NCBI GenBank assembly: GCA_045594245.1
Contig: JAZNYG010000019.1
Location: 1-64,000 of the forward strand
Direction of reading: 5' to 3'
DNA length: 64,000 nt
Source: UBA1189 sp045594245
GTDB lineage: Bacteria > Bacteroidota > Bacteroidia > Bacteroidales > Bacteroidaceae
This document shows, in pieces, positions 38,462 to 46,982 of this stretch; within the stretch, counting starts at the first letter, position 1; the number at the start of each line of letters is the position of its first letter. The notes under the pieces were generated by a model. That model did no database searches. It was not told where the DNA came from and saw nothing but the letters and a program-made list of their open reading frames with translations. The translations under genes were made by a program, and so were the position numbers.

Positions 38462-38761
38462 ACCGACTAACAGACCAACGAACCAACAGAAGCAAAATTT
38501 TTCAAACATTTATATATAGTAATTACGTAAATATGAGTATATTATAAGTGTAATTATGCTGTTAGTCCATGTTGGTGGCAGTTCTTTTCTTGTTAGTTTT
38601 TGTTGGTTTTGGATTTCCAACGCAAAATTCCGCAAAACCTTTAAAACCAACAATATCAGTCGTGTTGGACGTGTTGGTCATTAAAATTTTAATTACTCCC
38701 TTTTTTAATTCTCTGATTATATGTATATTTGCACCTGTTGTTGGTCTGTTAGTCGGTTAGT
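38462..38761. repeat. GTTRGT iteron-like repeats bounded by an 18-base inverted repeat
   Basis: ACCGACTAACAGACCAAC at 38,462-38,479 is the exact inverse complement of 38,740-38,757. Further GTTAGT or GTTGGT units occur at 38,561, 38,571, 38,592, 38,602, 38,673, 38,740, 38,748 and 38,756, with inverted units at 38,482 and 38,646. Pairs are spaced 8-10 bases. It lies in the largest early gap (38,272-38,789) beside the primase operon, so it is a replication-origin or operator candidate. Confidence 0.65.
38680..38731 (+). promoter_or_regulatory. Phage promoter with shared palindrome
   Basis: Palindrome ATTAAAATTTTAAT (38,680-38,693), identical to that in the early promoter, then TATATTTG (38,724-38,731) followed by CACC as at the early promoter. 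It probably drives the morphogenesis block starting at 38,790. Confidence 0.55.
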
Positions 38762-38789
38762 CGTGAAAAATGTAACATCTTTTTGAAAA

Positions 38790-39389
38790 ATGAAGAAAAA
38801 GAAGGACCGGTTTGTCGTTTGGATTTGGGTCGCCCCTTTTGTCAAGCACTATTTGCTTACCAATTTCAAGGTGGATGACCCTGACTGGGAGGATTTGGTT
38901 GATATCTCTTCAGATAGATCACTCGATGCTTTCTTCAGACGTCGATTGGTAAAACCTACACACCGATATGACCTCCGCCTAGATAAACGTGGAGACTGTA
39001 AGTATCGTACTGTCAAGGTGGCCTTGGAAATTTCAAAAAGTGATTTCTACCAATATGGGTGGTCGCTTTCACCTACCGATGAAGCTAACTTGGCTTATGT
39101 ACTGGAAGTCAGATGCAGAACTATCCTGATGACCTATTTGTCTGCCGCCTATCTCGTAACTCCTATGCTCTCCGAGTGCATTCGCAAGTTTTATGATGTG
39201 TTCGGATATAACGAGGATCTTTGGCCATCAGATAGCATCCGCAGGATATGGCATCGGTCTAATGTTGACAAAACCTCGCTGAAACTTGATATTAGCGAAA
39301 AAATTTCTAAGATTGTTATTGAGAACTTGTTCAAAAGTGGGACAATATCACAGAATGGAAAAATGACATATGAAAAAACTGGTATTTGA
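38790..39389 (+). CDS. Phage protein of unknown function, start of morphogenesis block
   Basis: 199 residues, no signal peptide, mixed alpha/beta composition; sequence such as WIWVAPFVKHYLLTNFKVDD is not assigned to a family. It is the first gene after the repeat-rich gap and overlaps the next by 20 bases. Confidence 0.6.
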   Translation: MKKKKDRFVVWIWVAPFVKHYLLTNFKVDDPDWEDLVDISSDRSLDAFFRRRLVKPTHRYDLRLDKRGDCKYRTVKVALEISKSDFYQYGWSLSPTDEANLAYVLEVRCRTILMTYLSAAYLVTPMLSECIRKFYDVFGYNEDLWPSDSIRRIWHRSNVDKTSLKLDISEKISKIVIENLFKSGTISQNGKMTYEKTGI

Positions 39390-39816
39390 CTTTGACAATG
39401 TGCCGGGCATAGATTTTGCGTATGCTATTCCGGTGACGTCATTCAAGAGGATACGCTATGACTATAACCTAGGAAACAAAGCTCTTGAGGTTAGGAATAG
39501 GGATGCCATTATACAGCTGGAGTCATATAATGACAGGTTCTCTTTTCAGGAAAAGAAGTCTTTAGCTGATGGTGGCGACGTTTGGGACGTCTCACTAAAG
39601 ATTGTTGTTCCCAAACTCTCTGCTGCCAATGAAGAACTTATTCATCTGCTTGAGCGTAATCCTTGGCTTATTCTGTTTAGGGACAGGAATGGGAATGTCA
39701 TGCTGTCCGGTACGGTAGATATTCCTTTGTCCTGTTCCTCAGTTTGTCTTCTCTGCCAAAGAGGAGAACCCCTCGATTTTTGTATCAACAGACATCGATT
39801 GACCATAAATAATTAG
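39370..39816 (+). CDS. Phage protein of unknown function
   Basis: 148 residues, beta-rich (ALEVRNRDAIIQLESYNDRFSFQEKK). Position just before the protease/capsid genes suggests a virion or head-related role. No named family seen. Confidence 0.55.
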   Translation: MKKLVFDFDNVPGIDFAYAIPVTSFKRIRYDYNLGNKALEVRNRDAIIQLESYNDRFSFQEKKSLADGGDVWDVSLKIVVPKLSAANEELIHLLERNPWLILFRDRNGNVMLSGTVDIPLSCSSVCLLCQRGEPLDFCINRHRLTINN

Positions 39817-39895
39817 CTGTTTTTTGTACTTTCCCGTGATAACATGTCCTTATCGCGGGACTCTTTTTGTCGTTACTTCGCTCAAAAATTATGCT

Positions 39896-41014
39896 ATGAG
39901 TGAAGTAATCATTGAAATCAATGGAGTGATAGACCACTACGGCTATCAGCGTTCCAATGCTATCTACCTTCTCAAGAAGAATAGTGGCTCACCAGTAAGG
40001 TGTCGAATCAATTCTTTCGGAGGATCCGTGAATGATGCCATGGCTATAGCAAGGGCTATAGAGGAACATGGCAATGTGACAGTCGAATTTGTTGGCTTTT
40101 GTGCCTCTGCTGTGACATGGTTGGCCTTCTCGGCCAAACGTGTTGTCATGCGTGATGATGCTCTTTGGCTTTGCCATAAATCATCGACTCGTGTTGAAGT
40201 ATATGGTTCGCTCAATGCAGACCAGATTGCAGATACAATCAAGAAACTGGAGAACAACCAGAAGAGCCAGGAAGCTATTGACCTCATTATTGCAGAGAAA
40301 TACCATCACCGTTGTGAGAAAAAGGGCAAATCAATCGCCGATGTCTTTGCTCTGATGACTCAAGAACGTTGGCTTAATGCTGATGAAACCCTTGAATGGG
40401 GATTTATTGACGAAATTATCAAGTCCAGTACAAAAACGAACCTGGACAATGAAGCACGCGCGATGATCATTGAAAATCTCGCAGCTATCAATCTTCCTGT
40501 CCCCTCTATCTTCAGTAAGCCTGAAGAACCAGAAGACGATTCTCCCAAGTCTCTCCTCAAACGCGTTTTTGACGACTTGAAAGCCGTATTATGCCGAGAG
40601 GATTCACCGGAACCTGGCAACAACGACAACGAAAACAACCCTATTACTAATCAAAACAGTTTTACTATGAACAAGACTTTTGTTACAGTTCTCTCTCTGC
40701 TGGCTGTTGAAGCTTTGTCGGAGAATGATGGTAAGATTATGCTTACCGTCGACCAGATGCAGGCATTGGAAAATGCACTCAAGGAACACAATGTTGCTCG
40801 CGATACCATCAAAAAGGTGGAAGAAGCTCTCGATGGTATCTCTGATACCGTCAAGACATTTGATGGCGTGCTCAACAAGGTGAACGCTCTTAAGATGGTG
40901 CTCGACAAAGTGCCTGGACAACAGCCAGCGTCTCCTGCTACAGAGACAACAGGTGATTCCCTTCAGGAGGTTGCTAAAGACCCCGTAAATGCGTACGTGA
41001 AAGAAGAAATCTAA
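39896..41014 (+). CDS. ClpP-like prohead protease fused to scaffold region
   Basis: The start at ATG 39,896 gives MSEVIIEINGVIDHYG. Residues 1-200 are a phage S14/ClpP-like fold: INSFGGSVNDAMAIARAI, catalytic Ser in FCASAVTWLAF, His in LWLCHKSS. Residues 205-372 are a charged region and coiled coil typical of an assembly scaffold. An in-frame ATG at 40,667, preceded by an Asn/Gln-rich linker, could give the scaffold alone. It lies just before the major capsid candidate, the standard position for prohead maturation proteases. Confidence 0.85.
   Translation: MSEVIIEINGVIDHYGYQRSNAIYLLKKNSGSPVRCRINSFGGSVNDAMAIARAIEEHGNVTVEFVGFCASAVTWLAFSAKRVVMRDDALWLCHKSSTRVEVYGSLNADQIADTIKKLENNQKSQEAIDLIIAEKYHHRCEKKGKSIADVFALMTQERWLNADETLEWGFIDEIIKSSTKTNLDNEARAMIIENLAAINLPVPSIFSKPEEPEDDSPKSLLKRVFDDLKAVLCREDSPEPGNNDNENNPITNQNSFTMNKTFVTVLSLLAVEALSENDGKIMLTVDQMQALENALKEHNVARDTIKKVEEALDGISDTVKTFDGVLNKVNALKMVLDKVPGQQPASPATETTGDSLQEVAKDPVNAYVKEEI
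40667..41014 (+). CDS. Possible nested scaffold gene inside the protease gene
   Basis: In-frame ATG at 40,667 would start MNKTFVTVLSLLAVEALSEN, a 115-residue helical protein with coiled coil. Protease-scaffold nesting (as lambda C/Nu3) is well known; the separate product here is inference only. Confidence 0.35.
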   Translation: MNKTFVTVLSLLAVEALSENDGKIMLTVDQMQALENALKEHNVARDTIKKVEEALDGISDTVKTFDGVLNKVNALKMVLDKVPGQQPASPATETTGDSLQEVAKDPVNAYVKEEI

Positions 41015-41033
41015 CCCTTTTATACTACAAACT

Positions 41034-42020
41034 ATGAATTTGAATGACCCTATTGACATTACCGCTGTCATTGGTGCGGTAAAGAAACACAAAGATCTTC
41101 TGGTTTCCATTGAAGCTGGCCAAGCGTCTGACATCCTGCAGCACTTTACACCTATTCCTGGCGTAACGGATAGCATCGAGCTCGGCAAGACTATCCTTAT
41201 GAGTGTGTCTCGCAAGTATACAGGTGAGTTCAAGGGACAGGTTGCTAGTGGCAAGATTGTTCCCCGGCGTCTCGTCGTTCGTCCGTGCGTCATGGAGATG
41301 TCTGACGAACCCGAACGCTATCGTCGCACCTACATTACAGAAGTGAAAGGTGGCCTCGATGCCAACAAGCATCCTTTCGAAATATGGCTTATGAACTATG
41401 GACATAAGTCCGCGTCGAAAGACCTTCACGATGTTATGCTTATCGCCAAGTACGATGAGAGCGAGGAAAAGACAGCTTTGTCTGACTCTTTTGATGGTCT
41501 GCTCACCATCTTGGACGCTGAAAAGACCGCAGGTAACATCTCCAAAGATAAGAAGAACCTCTTCGAGACAGGCGTAATGACTCGTGCAAATGTCGGTGAG
41601 ATGTTGCTCAAGATGTGGAGACACATGCCTCAGACATTCCGTAAGAATGGCGGCAAGATGTATATCAGTGAGGACCTCGGCACGCTGTATGATGACTGGT
41701 TGGATGACCAGGGTACACTTGTTACAGGTAGCGGTGCGGAGACTGACGGTCAGAAGTATCTGCGCAACACAAACAAGAAGTGTGAGCTTGTGCGTCTCAG
41801 TGGCTTCCCCGAAGGCTCACAGTTCGTTTTCCTTACGATAAAGGAGAATGTGTTCTACGGCTATGACAAGGATTCTGATTTCAGAAGCATGATGCCGTTC
41901 AACTCTGGTAACCCGTACCGCTTTACAGCGGCAGGTAAGTATGTCCTCGGCTTCCAGTTCGCCTACATCGGTCATGAACTGCTCTGTATCAACGATCAGC
42001 CGGTGAAACCTGCTGCGTGA
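41034..42020 (+). CDS. Probable major capsid protein
   Basis: 328 residues directly after the protease-scaffold gene. Contains an N-terminal helical arm and a mixed alpha/beta body compatible with an HK97-like fold, ending with FAYIGHELLCINDQP. Identification is by position and size, not by a recognised signature. Confidence 0.65.
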   Translation: MNLNDPIDITAVIGAVKKHKDLLVSIEAGQASDILQHFTPIPGVTDSIELGKTILMSVSRKYTGEFKGQVASGKIVPRRLVVRPCVMEMSDEPERYRRTYITEVKGGLDANKHPFEIWLMNYGHKSASKDLHDVMLIAKYDESEEKTALSDSFDGLLTILDAEKTAGNISKDKKNLFETGVMTRANVGEMLLKMWRHMPQTFRKNGGKMYISEDLGTLYDDWLDDQGTLVTGSGAETDGQKYLRNTNKKCELVRLSGFPEGSQFVFLTIKENVFYGYDKDSDFRSMMPFNSGNPYRFTAAGKYVLGFQFAYIGHELLCINDQPVKPAA

Positions 42021-42048
42021 TTGTATAACCTATAACGATTGATTATAT

Positions 42049-42630
42049 ATGTCTAAGAAATGTATTCAATTGGCAGATATTGACCAGTCGGTGTCTTGCA
42101 CCGACCTGGACAATATCGCAGGTGTTGTAGATGAAATTATCTACGGCTACTACGAAGATGTCGCTTCATGGCCAGATTATCCTGCTCCCGCAGCAGCTGA
42201 CGGCACAATGTCATTTGAGGAAGCTGGTGCCTGGAAAGGCGACTTGGTGATGAAGGCTGGATGTCGTGCCTATAAGCTTGCTTTCACCGAGGAGTCTGGT
42301 GAGCTTACGTTTACCGATGAAGGTGAAGCTGGAGCTGAACATGTGAAGATGGAACTCTCTATCGTTCGTTCCAAGATGACGCAAGTAATCTTTGGTTTTG
42401 AGAACGCTACACGTGCACGTCGAATGTTCTTTATCGTACGTGACAAAAATGGCAACTATTACCTCATGGGGGATAGTGTCAATGCTGCCCGTAAAGTTCC
42501 TGCAGACGCTTCTACCACAGGTAGGAGTACTGCGGACCATAACAAGAATCCGATGAAGTTCTCTTATGTCTGCCCACGTAAACTTATGTATACTGGGGAT
42601 GTGGAGAACATCCTGAAGGAAGCCGCGTAA
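42049..42630 (+). CDS. Phage structural protein, probably decoration or tail-tube-like
   Basis: 193 residues, follows the capsid candidate by 28 bases and is closed by a strong terminator, a pattern of highly expressed virion proteins. Beta-rich (KAGCRAYKLAFTEESGELTF, MFFIVRDKNGNYYLMGD). The specific role is a guess. Confidence 0.5.
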   Translation: MSKKCIQLADIDQSVSCTDLDNIAGVVDEIIYGYYEDVASWPDYPAPAAADGTMSFEEAGAWKGDLVMKAGCRAYKLAFTEESGELTFTDEGEAGAEHVKMELSIVRSKMTQVIFGFENATRARRMFFIVRDKNGNYYLMGDSVNAARKVPADASTTGRSTADHNKNPMKFSYVCPRKLMYTGDVENILKEAA

Positions 42631-42658
42631 TCTTTTTTACCTCTTTTCTTTGTAAGCC

Positions 42659-42690
42659 GAAGAAGCCCAGCTGTGAAGTTGGGCTTCTTC
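42659..42690 (+). terminator. Terminator after capsid pair
   Basis: GAAGAAGCCCA pairs with TGGGCTTCTTC across a 10-base loop, followed by TTTTG. It limits transcription of the capsid genes from the next block. Confidence 0.85.
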
Positions 42691-42750
42691 TTTTGTCCTA
42701 TTTCCGCGCCATTTTTCGCGCTTACTTTGTTTTGACAAATTTTTCTTACT

Positions 42751-43590
42751 ATGGTAAATTTAACTTTTCGACAAAAGGCTATTGACTGGCTTAACTCCAG
42801 AAGAAGAGATTTTGGAGAGGGAATCCAGTTGATGGAACTGACAGCGTTTCGCCCATCAGTGATAGCGAAGCTTAAAAGGCATGGTGTTTCGGGACCCGAA
42901 GCCAATTCAAGGTTGACGCACATTGTGCGTTTGTATATACAAGTCTGTTCCGGCAGTAAGGATACTGAGGTTGATATCGACACAGGTCTTAATGCTGCAA
43001 TGGAGAATCAGGAGCAAGTCCCGGACAGAACGACACTTAAGATTGCTGAAGCAGCACATCTTATTGAGGAAGGAAAGCTTCAGGTACCAGAAACTGTAGC
43101 CGATATTATATCGCGTTATGCCGATGCCTACAAACGCCGTGATGTGCTGCATAAGCAGATGGCAGAACTGCCCGAGGACAATACGGAAGAGACAATGGCA
43201 AAGCGTAAGGAACTGGCCGCTGAACTTGAACTGTTGTCTGCTACCATGGAAGAGCTTTTTCCCAAATACAAAGCTTATATGGAAGAGGGCAAAGAACCTG
43301 AGCCTTCGGAAAATGGTGATGAATCATCAAAAGATGATGAAAATTCTACAGAAGATGATACAGCAGCTGTATCTCTGGAAGGCAAGTCAAAGGAGGAACT
43401 TCAGAAGCTCCGTAAAAATGTCGTGTCCAAGATTAGTAAGGCTAAAAATATGCTGCAGTATCAACAGGAAAGAAAGGCCGATGTCCCTAATCCTATGCCC
43501 GAATGCCCTAAAAGGGTGAAGTATGAGACGAAGATCCAAAAGTTGGAGAAACAGCTTGAGACCATCGAATATGCGATTGCTCGATGCTGA
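42751..43590 (+). CDS. Phage coiled-coil protein, unknown
   Basis: 279 residues. The N-terminus has an HTH-like helical region; the middle is acidic low complexity (about 180-215); the C-terminus is coiled coil (EELQKLRKNVVSKISKAKNML, KIQKLEKQLETIEYAI). It ends 7 bases inside the PLD-like gene. No function assigned. Confidence 0.6.
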   Translation: MVNLTFRQKAIDWLNSRRRDFGEGIQLMELTAFRPSVIAKLKRHGVSGPEANSRLTHIVRLYIQVCSGSKDTEVDIDTGLNAAMENQEQVPDRTTLKIAEAAHLIEEGKLQVPETVADIISRYADAYKRRDVLHKQMAELPEDNTEETMAKRKELAAELELLSATMEELFPKYKAYMEEGKEPEPSENGDESSKDDENSTEDDTAAVSLEGKSKEELQKLRKNVVSKISKAKNMLQYQQERKADVPNPMPECPKRVKYETKIQKLEKQLETIEYAIARC

Positions 43591-44180
43591 CATTATGCAA
43601 TGAAATAGAACTCGATGAGCTGGGAGTGACGGAGAAGAATCCGTACCCCCGGCTTCATCATAAAGAGGTGACGCAGAACTCCTCCGATGAAATTGTCGTG
43701 GGAGTACTTTCGTCTCCTGGTCAACTGGGGAATATCATCCCTGGCAGAAACAAGCATTTTTATTCAAACGGAGCTTTTAATCTGATACAGCTTTGCTTGT
43801 ATATACTCCAGCAGACTGGGCCTGCTCATGTGTTCATCAGTAGCTATAGTATCGCTGAAGATAGTTTGTCGAAGTTGCTCAGATGCAAACAACGTGGCCA
43901 GATAACTACTATACGTTTCCTTATTGATAATCGTGTGAGGACTATTTCGCCTAAGCCTTTCAATTATTTGGCCACAGCCTTTGAAGGGTGTTATAGGTGC
44001 TGCGCTTTACATGCTAAGGTCGCACTAATCTATAACGATCGCTTCAAGATAAGTGTAGTAGGCAGTCAGAATGCCACCCATAATCCTAAGCTGGAGCGTG
44101 GTATCATACACACTACGGAAGATGTATTCAATTTCGACCTAAAAGTGCTGAACGATGAATTTGACAGAGGAACAACTTAA
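43584..44180 (+). CDS. Phospholipase-D-fold (HKD) protein in packaging block
   Basis: 198 residues with one PLD/nuclease motif: HAKVALIYND, then VVGSQNATHNPKLERG. The canonical Asp seven residues after His is replaced by Tyr, with an Asp at +9. Single-HKD proteins such as Nuc act as dimers. Members of this fold include nucleases and phosphodiesterases. Overlaps both neighbours, so it is part of the terminase operon and might act on DNA during packaging; that role is inferred. Confidence 0.7.
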   Translation: MLTLCNEIELDELGVTEKNPYPRLHHKEVTQNSSDEIVVGVLSSPGQLGNIIPGRNKHFYSNGAFNLIQLCLYILQQTGPAHVFISSYSIAEDSLSKLLRCKQRGQITTIRFLIDNRVRTISPKPFNYLATAFEGCYRCCALHAKVALIYNDRFKISVVGSQNATHNPKLERGIIHTTEDVFNFDLKVLNDEFDRGTT

Positions 44181-44439
44181 ATCGATAGAGGACTTTGCCT
44201 ATAGACTCATCCTGCCGCCACTGATAGCTATCAATCTTGGGGTTGATGAGTACTCGTTCATGGAGGCTATACGTACTGTCGGAAGTCCTGTCAGAAATGC
44301 CTATTACCGTGGGTATCTCAAGCAGCTTGTCGAGACACGGGAAGCACTCATCAAAGCTGCACGCAATGGCAGTAATCCCGCTCAACTGGAAATTCTCAAG
44401 TTTATCAACGAGACACAAAGGCACTTGAACTATGAGTAA
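44155..44439 (+). CDS. Small helical phage protein, small-terminase candidate
   Basis: 94 residues, all-helical, with VGSPVRNAYYRGYLKQLVETREALIKAARNGSNPAQ, a pattern like the DNA-binding part of small terminases. It overlaps the PLD-like gene by 26 bases and the next by 8. Either this or the next gene may be the true small subunit. Confidence 0.5.
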   Translation: MNLTEEQLKSIEDFAYRLILPPLIAINLGVDEYSFMEAIRTVGSPVRNAYYRGYLKQLVETREALIKAARNGSNPAQLEILKFINETQRHLNYE

Positions 44440-45034
44440 GAAACTTGTGGCAAAACGTGGCACCGCTGCACTAATTGAACAAGACTACGAAACCATACAG
44501 CAGCACATAATTGACCCTGAAAATTCTCCTCTTCCCGAGAAGCTGAAGGAACAATTCAATCGGGTATTACAGTGTGCTAGGTTATTGGATGACTATCCCA
44601 ACGATAGCCATATCATCAATATTATGCAGTTCAAGTACAAGGTCTCTATCACGCAAATCCGGAAGGATATAGCATTGGCCAGAGAACTGTATAAAACAAA
44701 CCATACCTTCGATTGGGATTTCTGGTTCTCATGGCAGCTGCAGGACCAACTGGCACTCATCCGGGAGTGCAAGTTGAAAGGTGATCTCAAGAACTGGAAT
44801 GCTGCCAAGAAAGAATTGCGTGAACTCATCGGAGCGAAACCTGAAGCTGTCGATGACCCGAGAAGGATGGAAAAGAATCAATTTATCATACAGGTACAAC
44901 AAAGCGATGGCTCTGTGCTCAATATTGATTTTGACAAACTGCGTGGGCTGAATCAGCAGACACGACGTGATATCATTGATACACTATACACGCCCATTGA
45001 TGATGAACAGACAATGGAAATTATGAACTCCTAA
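44432..45034 (+). CDS. Putative terminase small subunit
   Basis: 200 residues with an N-terminal helix-turn-helix-like part (QFKYKVSITQIRKDIALARELY) and a C-terminal domain (KNQFIIQVQQSDGSVLNIDFDKLRGL). Position shortly before the large terminase supports a packaging role. Confidence 0.6.
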   Translation: MSKKLVAKRGTAALIEQDYETIQQHIIDPENSPLPEKLKEQFNRVLQCARLLDDYPNDSHIINIMQFKYKVSITQIRKDIALARELYKTNHTFDWDFWFSWQLQDQLALIRECKLKGDLKNWNAAKKELRELIGAKPEAVDDPRRMEKNQFIIQVQQSDGSVLNIDFDKLRGLNQQTRRDIIDTLYTPIDDEQTMEIMNS

Positions 45035-45045
45035 CACATAATATC

Positions 45046-45261
45046 ATGCAAAAGAGATTGACAAACAAACGCTTGGTGAAGTATCTTATGGATGTCAAAG
45101 GACTTGACTCTATTACAGTACTTGCGAATGCTGTCTGCGTACAGGCGAAACCCGACTTCAGTCCTGCCCAAGCAAAGCAGCTATGTGCTGAAGTAGGACA
45201 TGAAGATTTCAAGGCTGCAACCAGAGGCGGTCATAACTATATCATCTTCAAACGATGGTAA
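45046..45261 (+). CDS. Small phage protein, unknown
   Basis: 71 residues, 11 bases after the putative small terminase and overlapping the large terminase start by 7 bases. No family recognised. Confidence 0.5.
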   Translation: MQKRLTNKRLVKYLMDVKGLDSITVLANAVCVQAKPDFSPAQAKQLCAEVGHEDFKAATRGGHNYIIFKRW

Positions 45262-46982
45262 CTGAGAACGTGTGGGAAGAGCAGATTCTTGTCAACTCGG
45301 CACAATTCGTTGTATGTTTCCTTCCGGCTCGGCACAAATACGTGATATACTCGCGAGCCACAGGCAAATCGTTCATTGTAGGTGCTGAGATTGATGAGAA
45401 CGTGAGGACTATGCCCAGAGGTATCACTACCTTGGCACAGGCCACGTATGGGCAGGCTCTCACGAAAACTCTTCCCTCATCGTTCAAGATGCTTGAGCAG
45501 CTTGGATATCGTCGCTATGACCCTAAAACGAAACAGGGCGATTATGTCGTATGCCGGACACCGCCCGATGGATGGTACCGACCATACGAGCATTTGTTGA
45601 GCTACGAGCACTGTATCACCTTCAGCAACGGACATGCTCTTTATATCCTCACTCAGGATGGCAATTCGCGTGGTCCGAATGCTGATTTCAACATTACTGA
45701 CGAAGCTCTTACGTTGGACAAGGAGCAGTTTGACCAGGAGGTAGCTCCCACCAATCGAGGCAATGAACACATCTTTGGCCGAAAGAGTACCAATCCAATA
45801 CTGAAGCACCATGGCAACGCCTTCTTTTCCTCTATGCCGTACACCTCGGAACAGAAATGGCTGCTTGAGCCTGCCAAGTATTATGAGGAAGAGCGAGGTA
45901 TCCACCTGTTCGATGTGTGGAACAAGATTGTAAAGCTTCAGATGCAGCTCATTGATGCAAAGCTTCAGAATGATGCTTCATTGTTCCGCGATATTTGGAA
46001 CGAAACAATGCGTCTGCGCCGTACCATTGCCCCGTTTGTGTCGAAAGACGGTACCTTGTTTGTCCTCGGATCCATCTTCGACAATATAGCCAATGTAGGG
46101 ATGTCCTACATTATGAATCAATATAAGGTGATGGATAAACTCACCTTCATGATCGAGATCCTAAACTTCATTGTTGACCGCATCGATAACTGTTACTATC
46201 ATCTTGATGAACGTCATCGATACTACAATGCAACCAACGACACCTATATTCGCGACTTTGCAGAGAATAATGACTTCAATTGGCAGCAGCTCGCACAGGT
46301 GGACTGCCGTATGGATGCAGATTGCATCCCTAATCAGCCATTGGAAATCGCCTTCGACTGGGGATCCTCTGCTTCATTCCTTGAGGTTGCCCAGCCTGGG
46401 CACTTCGATTGGGTGACCAAGACGTTGCATCAGGATCGTGTAGTAGACAATACTATCAACGAGTTCTATGTCAAGCATGATGAAAGTGATGATACGGATG
46501 TCAACGCTCTAGTAGACAAGTTCTGTCACTATTATCGCTACCATGGATATAAGACTCTTGATTTTTACCGCGACCGTTATGGCGATGCACGTCGTGCCAA
46601 CTCCAAGAAGAGCTATAACGAATTGGCCATTGAGCGACTGCAACGCAATGGCTGGACTGTGCGGCAACATGTACATCGTGGCATCGAACCGCCACAACAC
46701 GATAAGTACCTGTTGTGGTCGTTCATCACTGCTGAGAGTGACGACCGATTCCCTATTAAGCGATTCAATGCTTCGAAGTGTAAGTATATACTCATCTCTA
46801 TGAATAATACGCGTGTGCGTGATTTCAACGGACGTTTCGAGAAGGACAAACGTAGCGAACGCAACGACTCGATACTTCCAGAGGAAGCTACACACTTTGG
46901 TGACTGCGTTGACAAGCGCATATGGACCAAGTATGGCCATCTGCTGTCACGTCGCACATCATTCGTCGATGCGCGTATTTAG
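45255..46982 (+). CDS. Terminase large subunit
   Basis: The packaging motor: ATPase domain with Walker A-like SRATGKSFIVGAE at residues about 33-45 and PTNRGNEHIFGRKST region, then an RNase H-fold nuclease with the first acidic residue in IAFDWGSSASF and further Asp residues in TLDFYRDRYGDARR and FGDCVDKRIW. Length of 575 residues fits large terminases. It closes the first morphogenesis block; the portal gene is not next to it, as would be usual, but about 8.5 kb downstream. Confidence 0.85.
   Translation: MVTENVWEEQILVNSAQFVVCFLPARHKYVIYSRATGKSFIVGAEIDENVRTMPRGITTLAQATYGQALTKTLPSSFKMLEQLGYRRYDPKTKQGDYVVCRTPPDGWYRPYEHLLSYEHCITFSNGHALYILTQDGNSRGPNADFNITDEALTLDKEQFDQEVAPTNRGNEHIFGRKSTNPILKHHGNAFFSSMPYTSEQKWLLEPAKYYEEERGIHLFDVWNKIVKLQMQLIDAKLQNDASLFRDIWNETMRLRRTIAPFVSKDGTLFVLGSIFDNIANVGMSYIMNQYKVMDKLTFMIEILNFIVDRIDNCYYHLDERHRYYNATNDTYIRDFAENNDFNWQQLAQVDCRMDADCIPNQPLEIAFDWGSSASFLEVAQPGHFDWVTKTLHQDRVVDNTINEFYVKHDESDDTDVNALVDKFCHYYRYHGYKTLDFYRDRYGDARRANSKKSYNELAIERLQRNGWTVRQHVHRGIEPPQHDKYLLWSFITAESDDRFPIKRFNASKCKYILISMNNTRVRDFNGRFEKDKRSERNDSILPEEATHFGDCVDKRIWTKYGHLLSRRTSFVDARI

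Noticed and set aside
38462..38761. CRISPR array
   Set aside because: The GTTRGT units are 6 bases with irregular short spacing and mixed orientation, with no unique spacers or cas genes.
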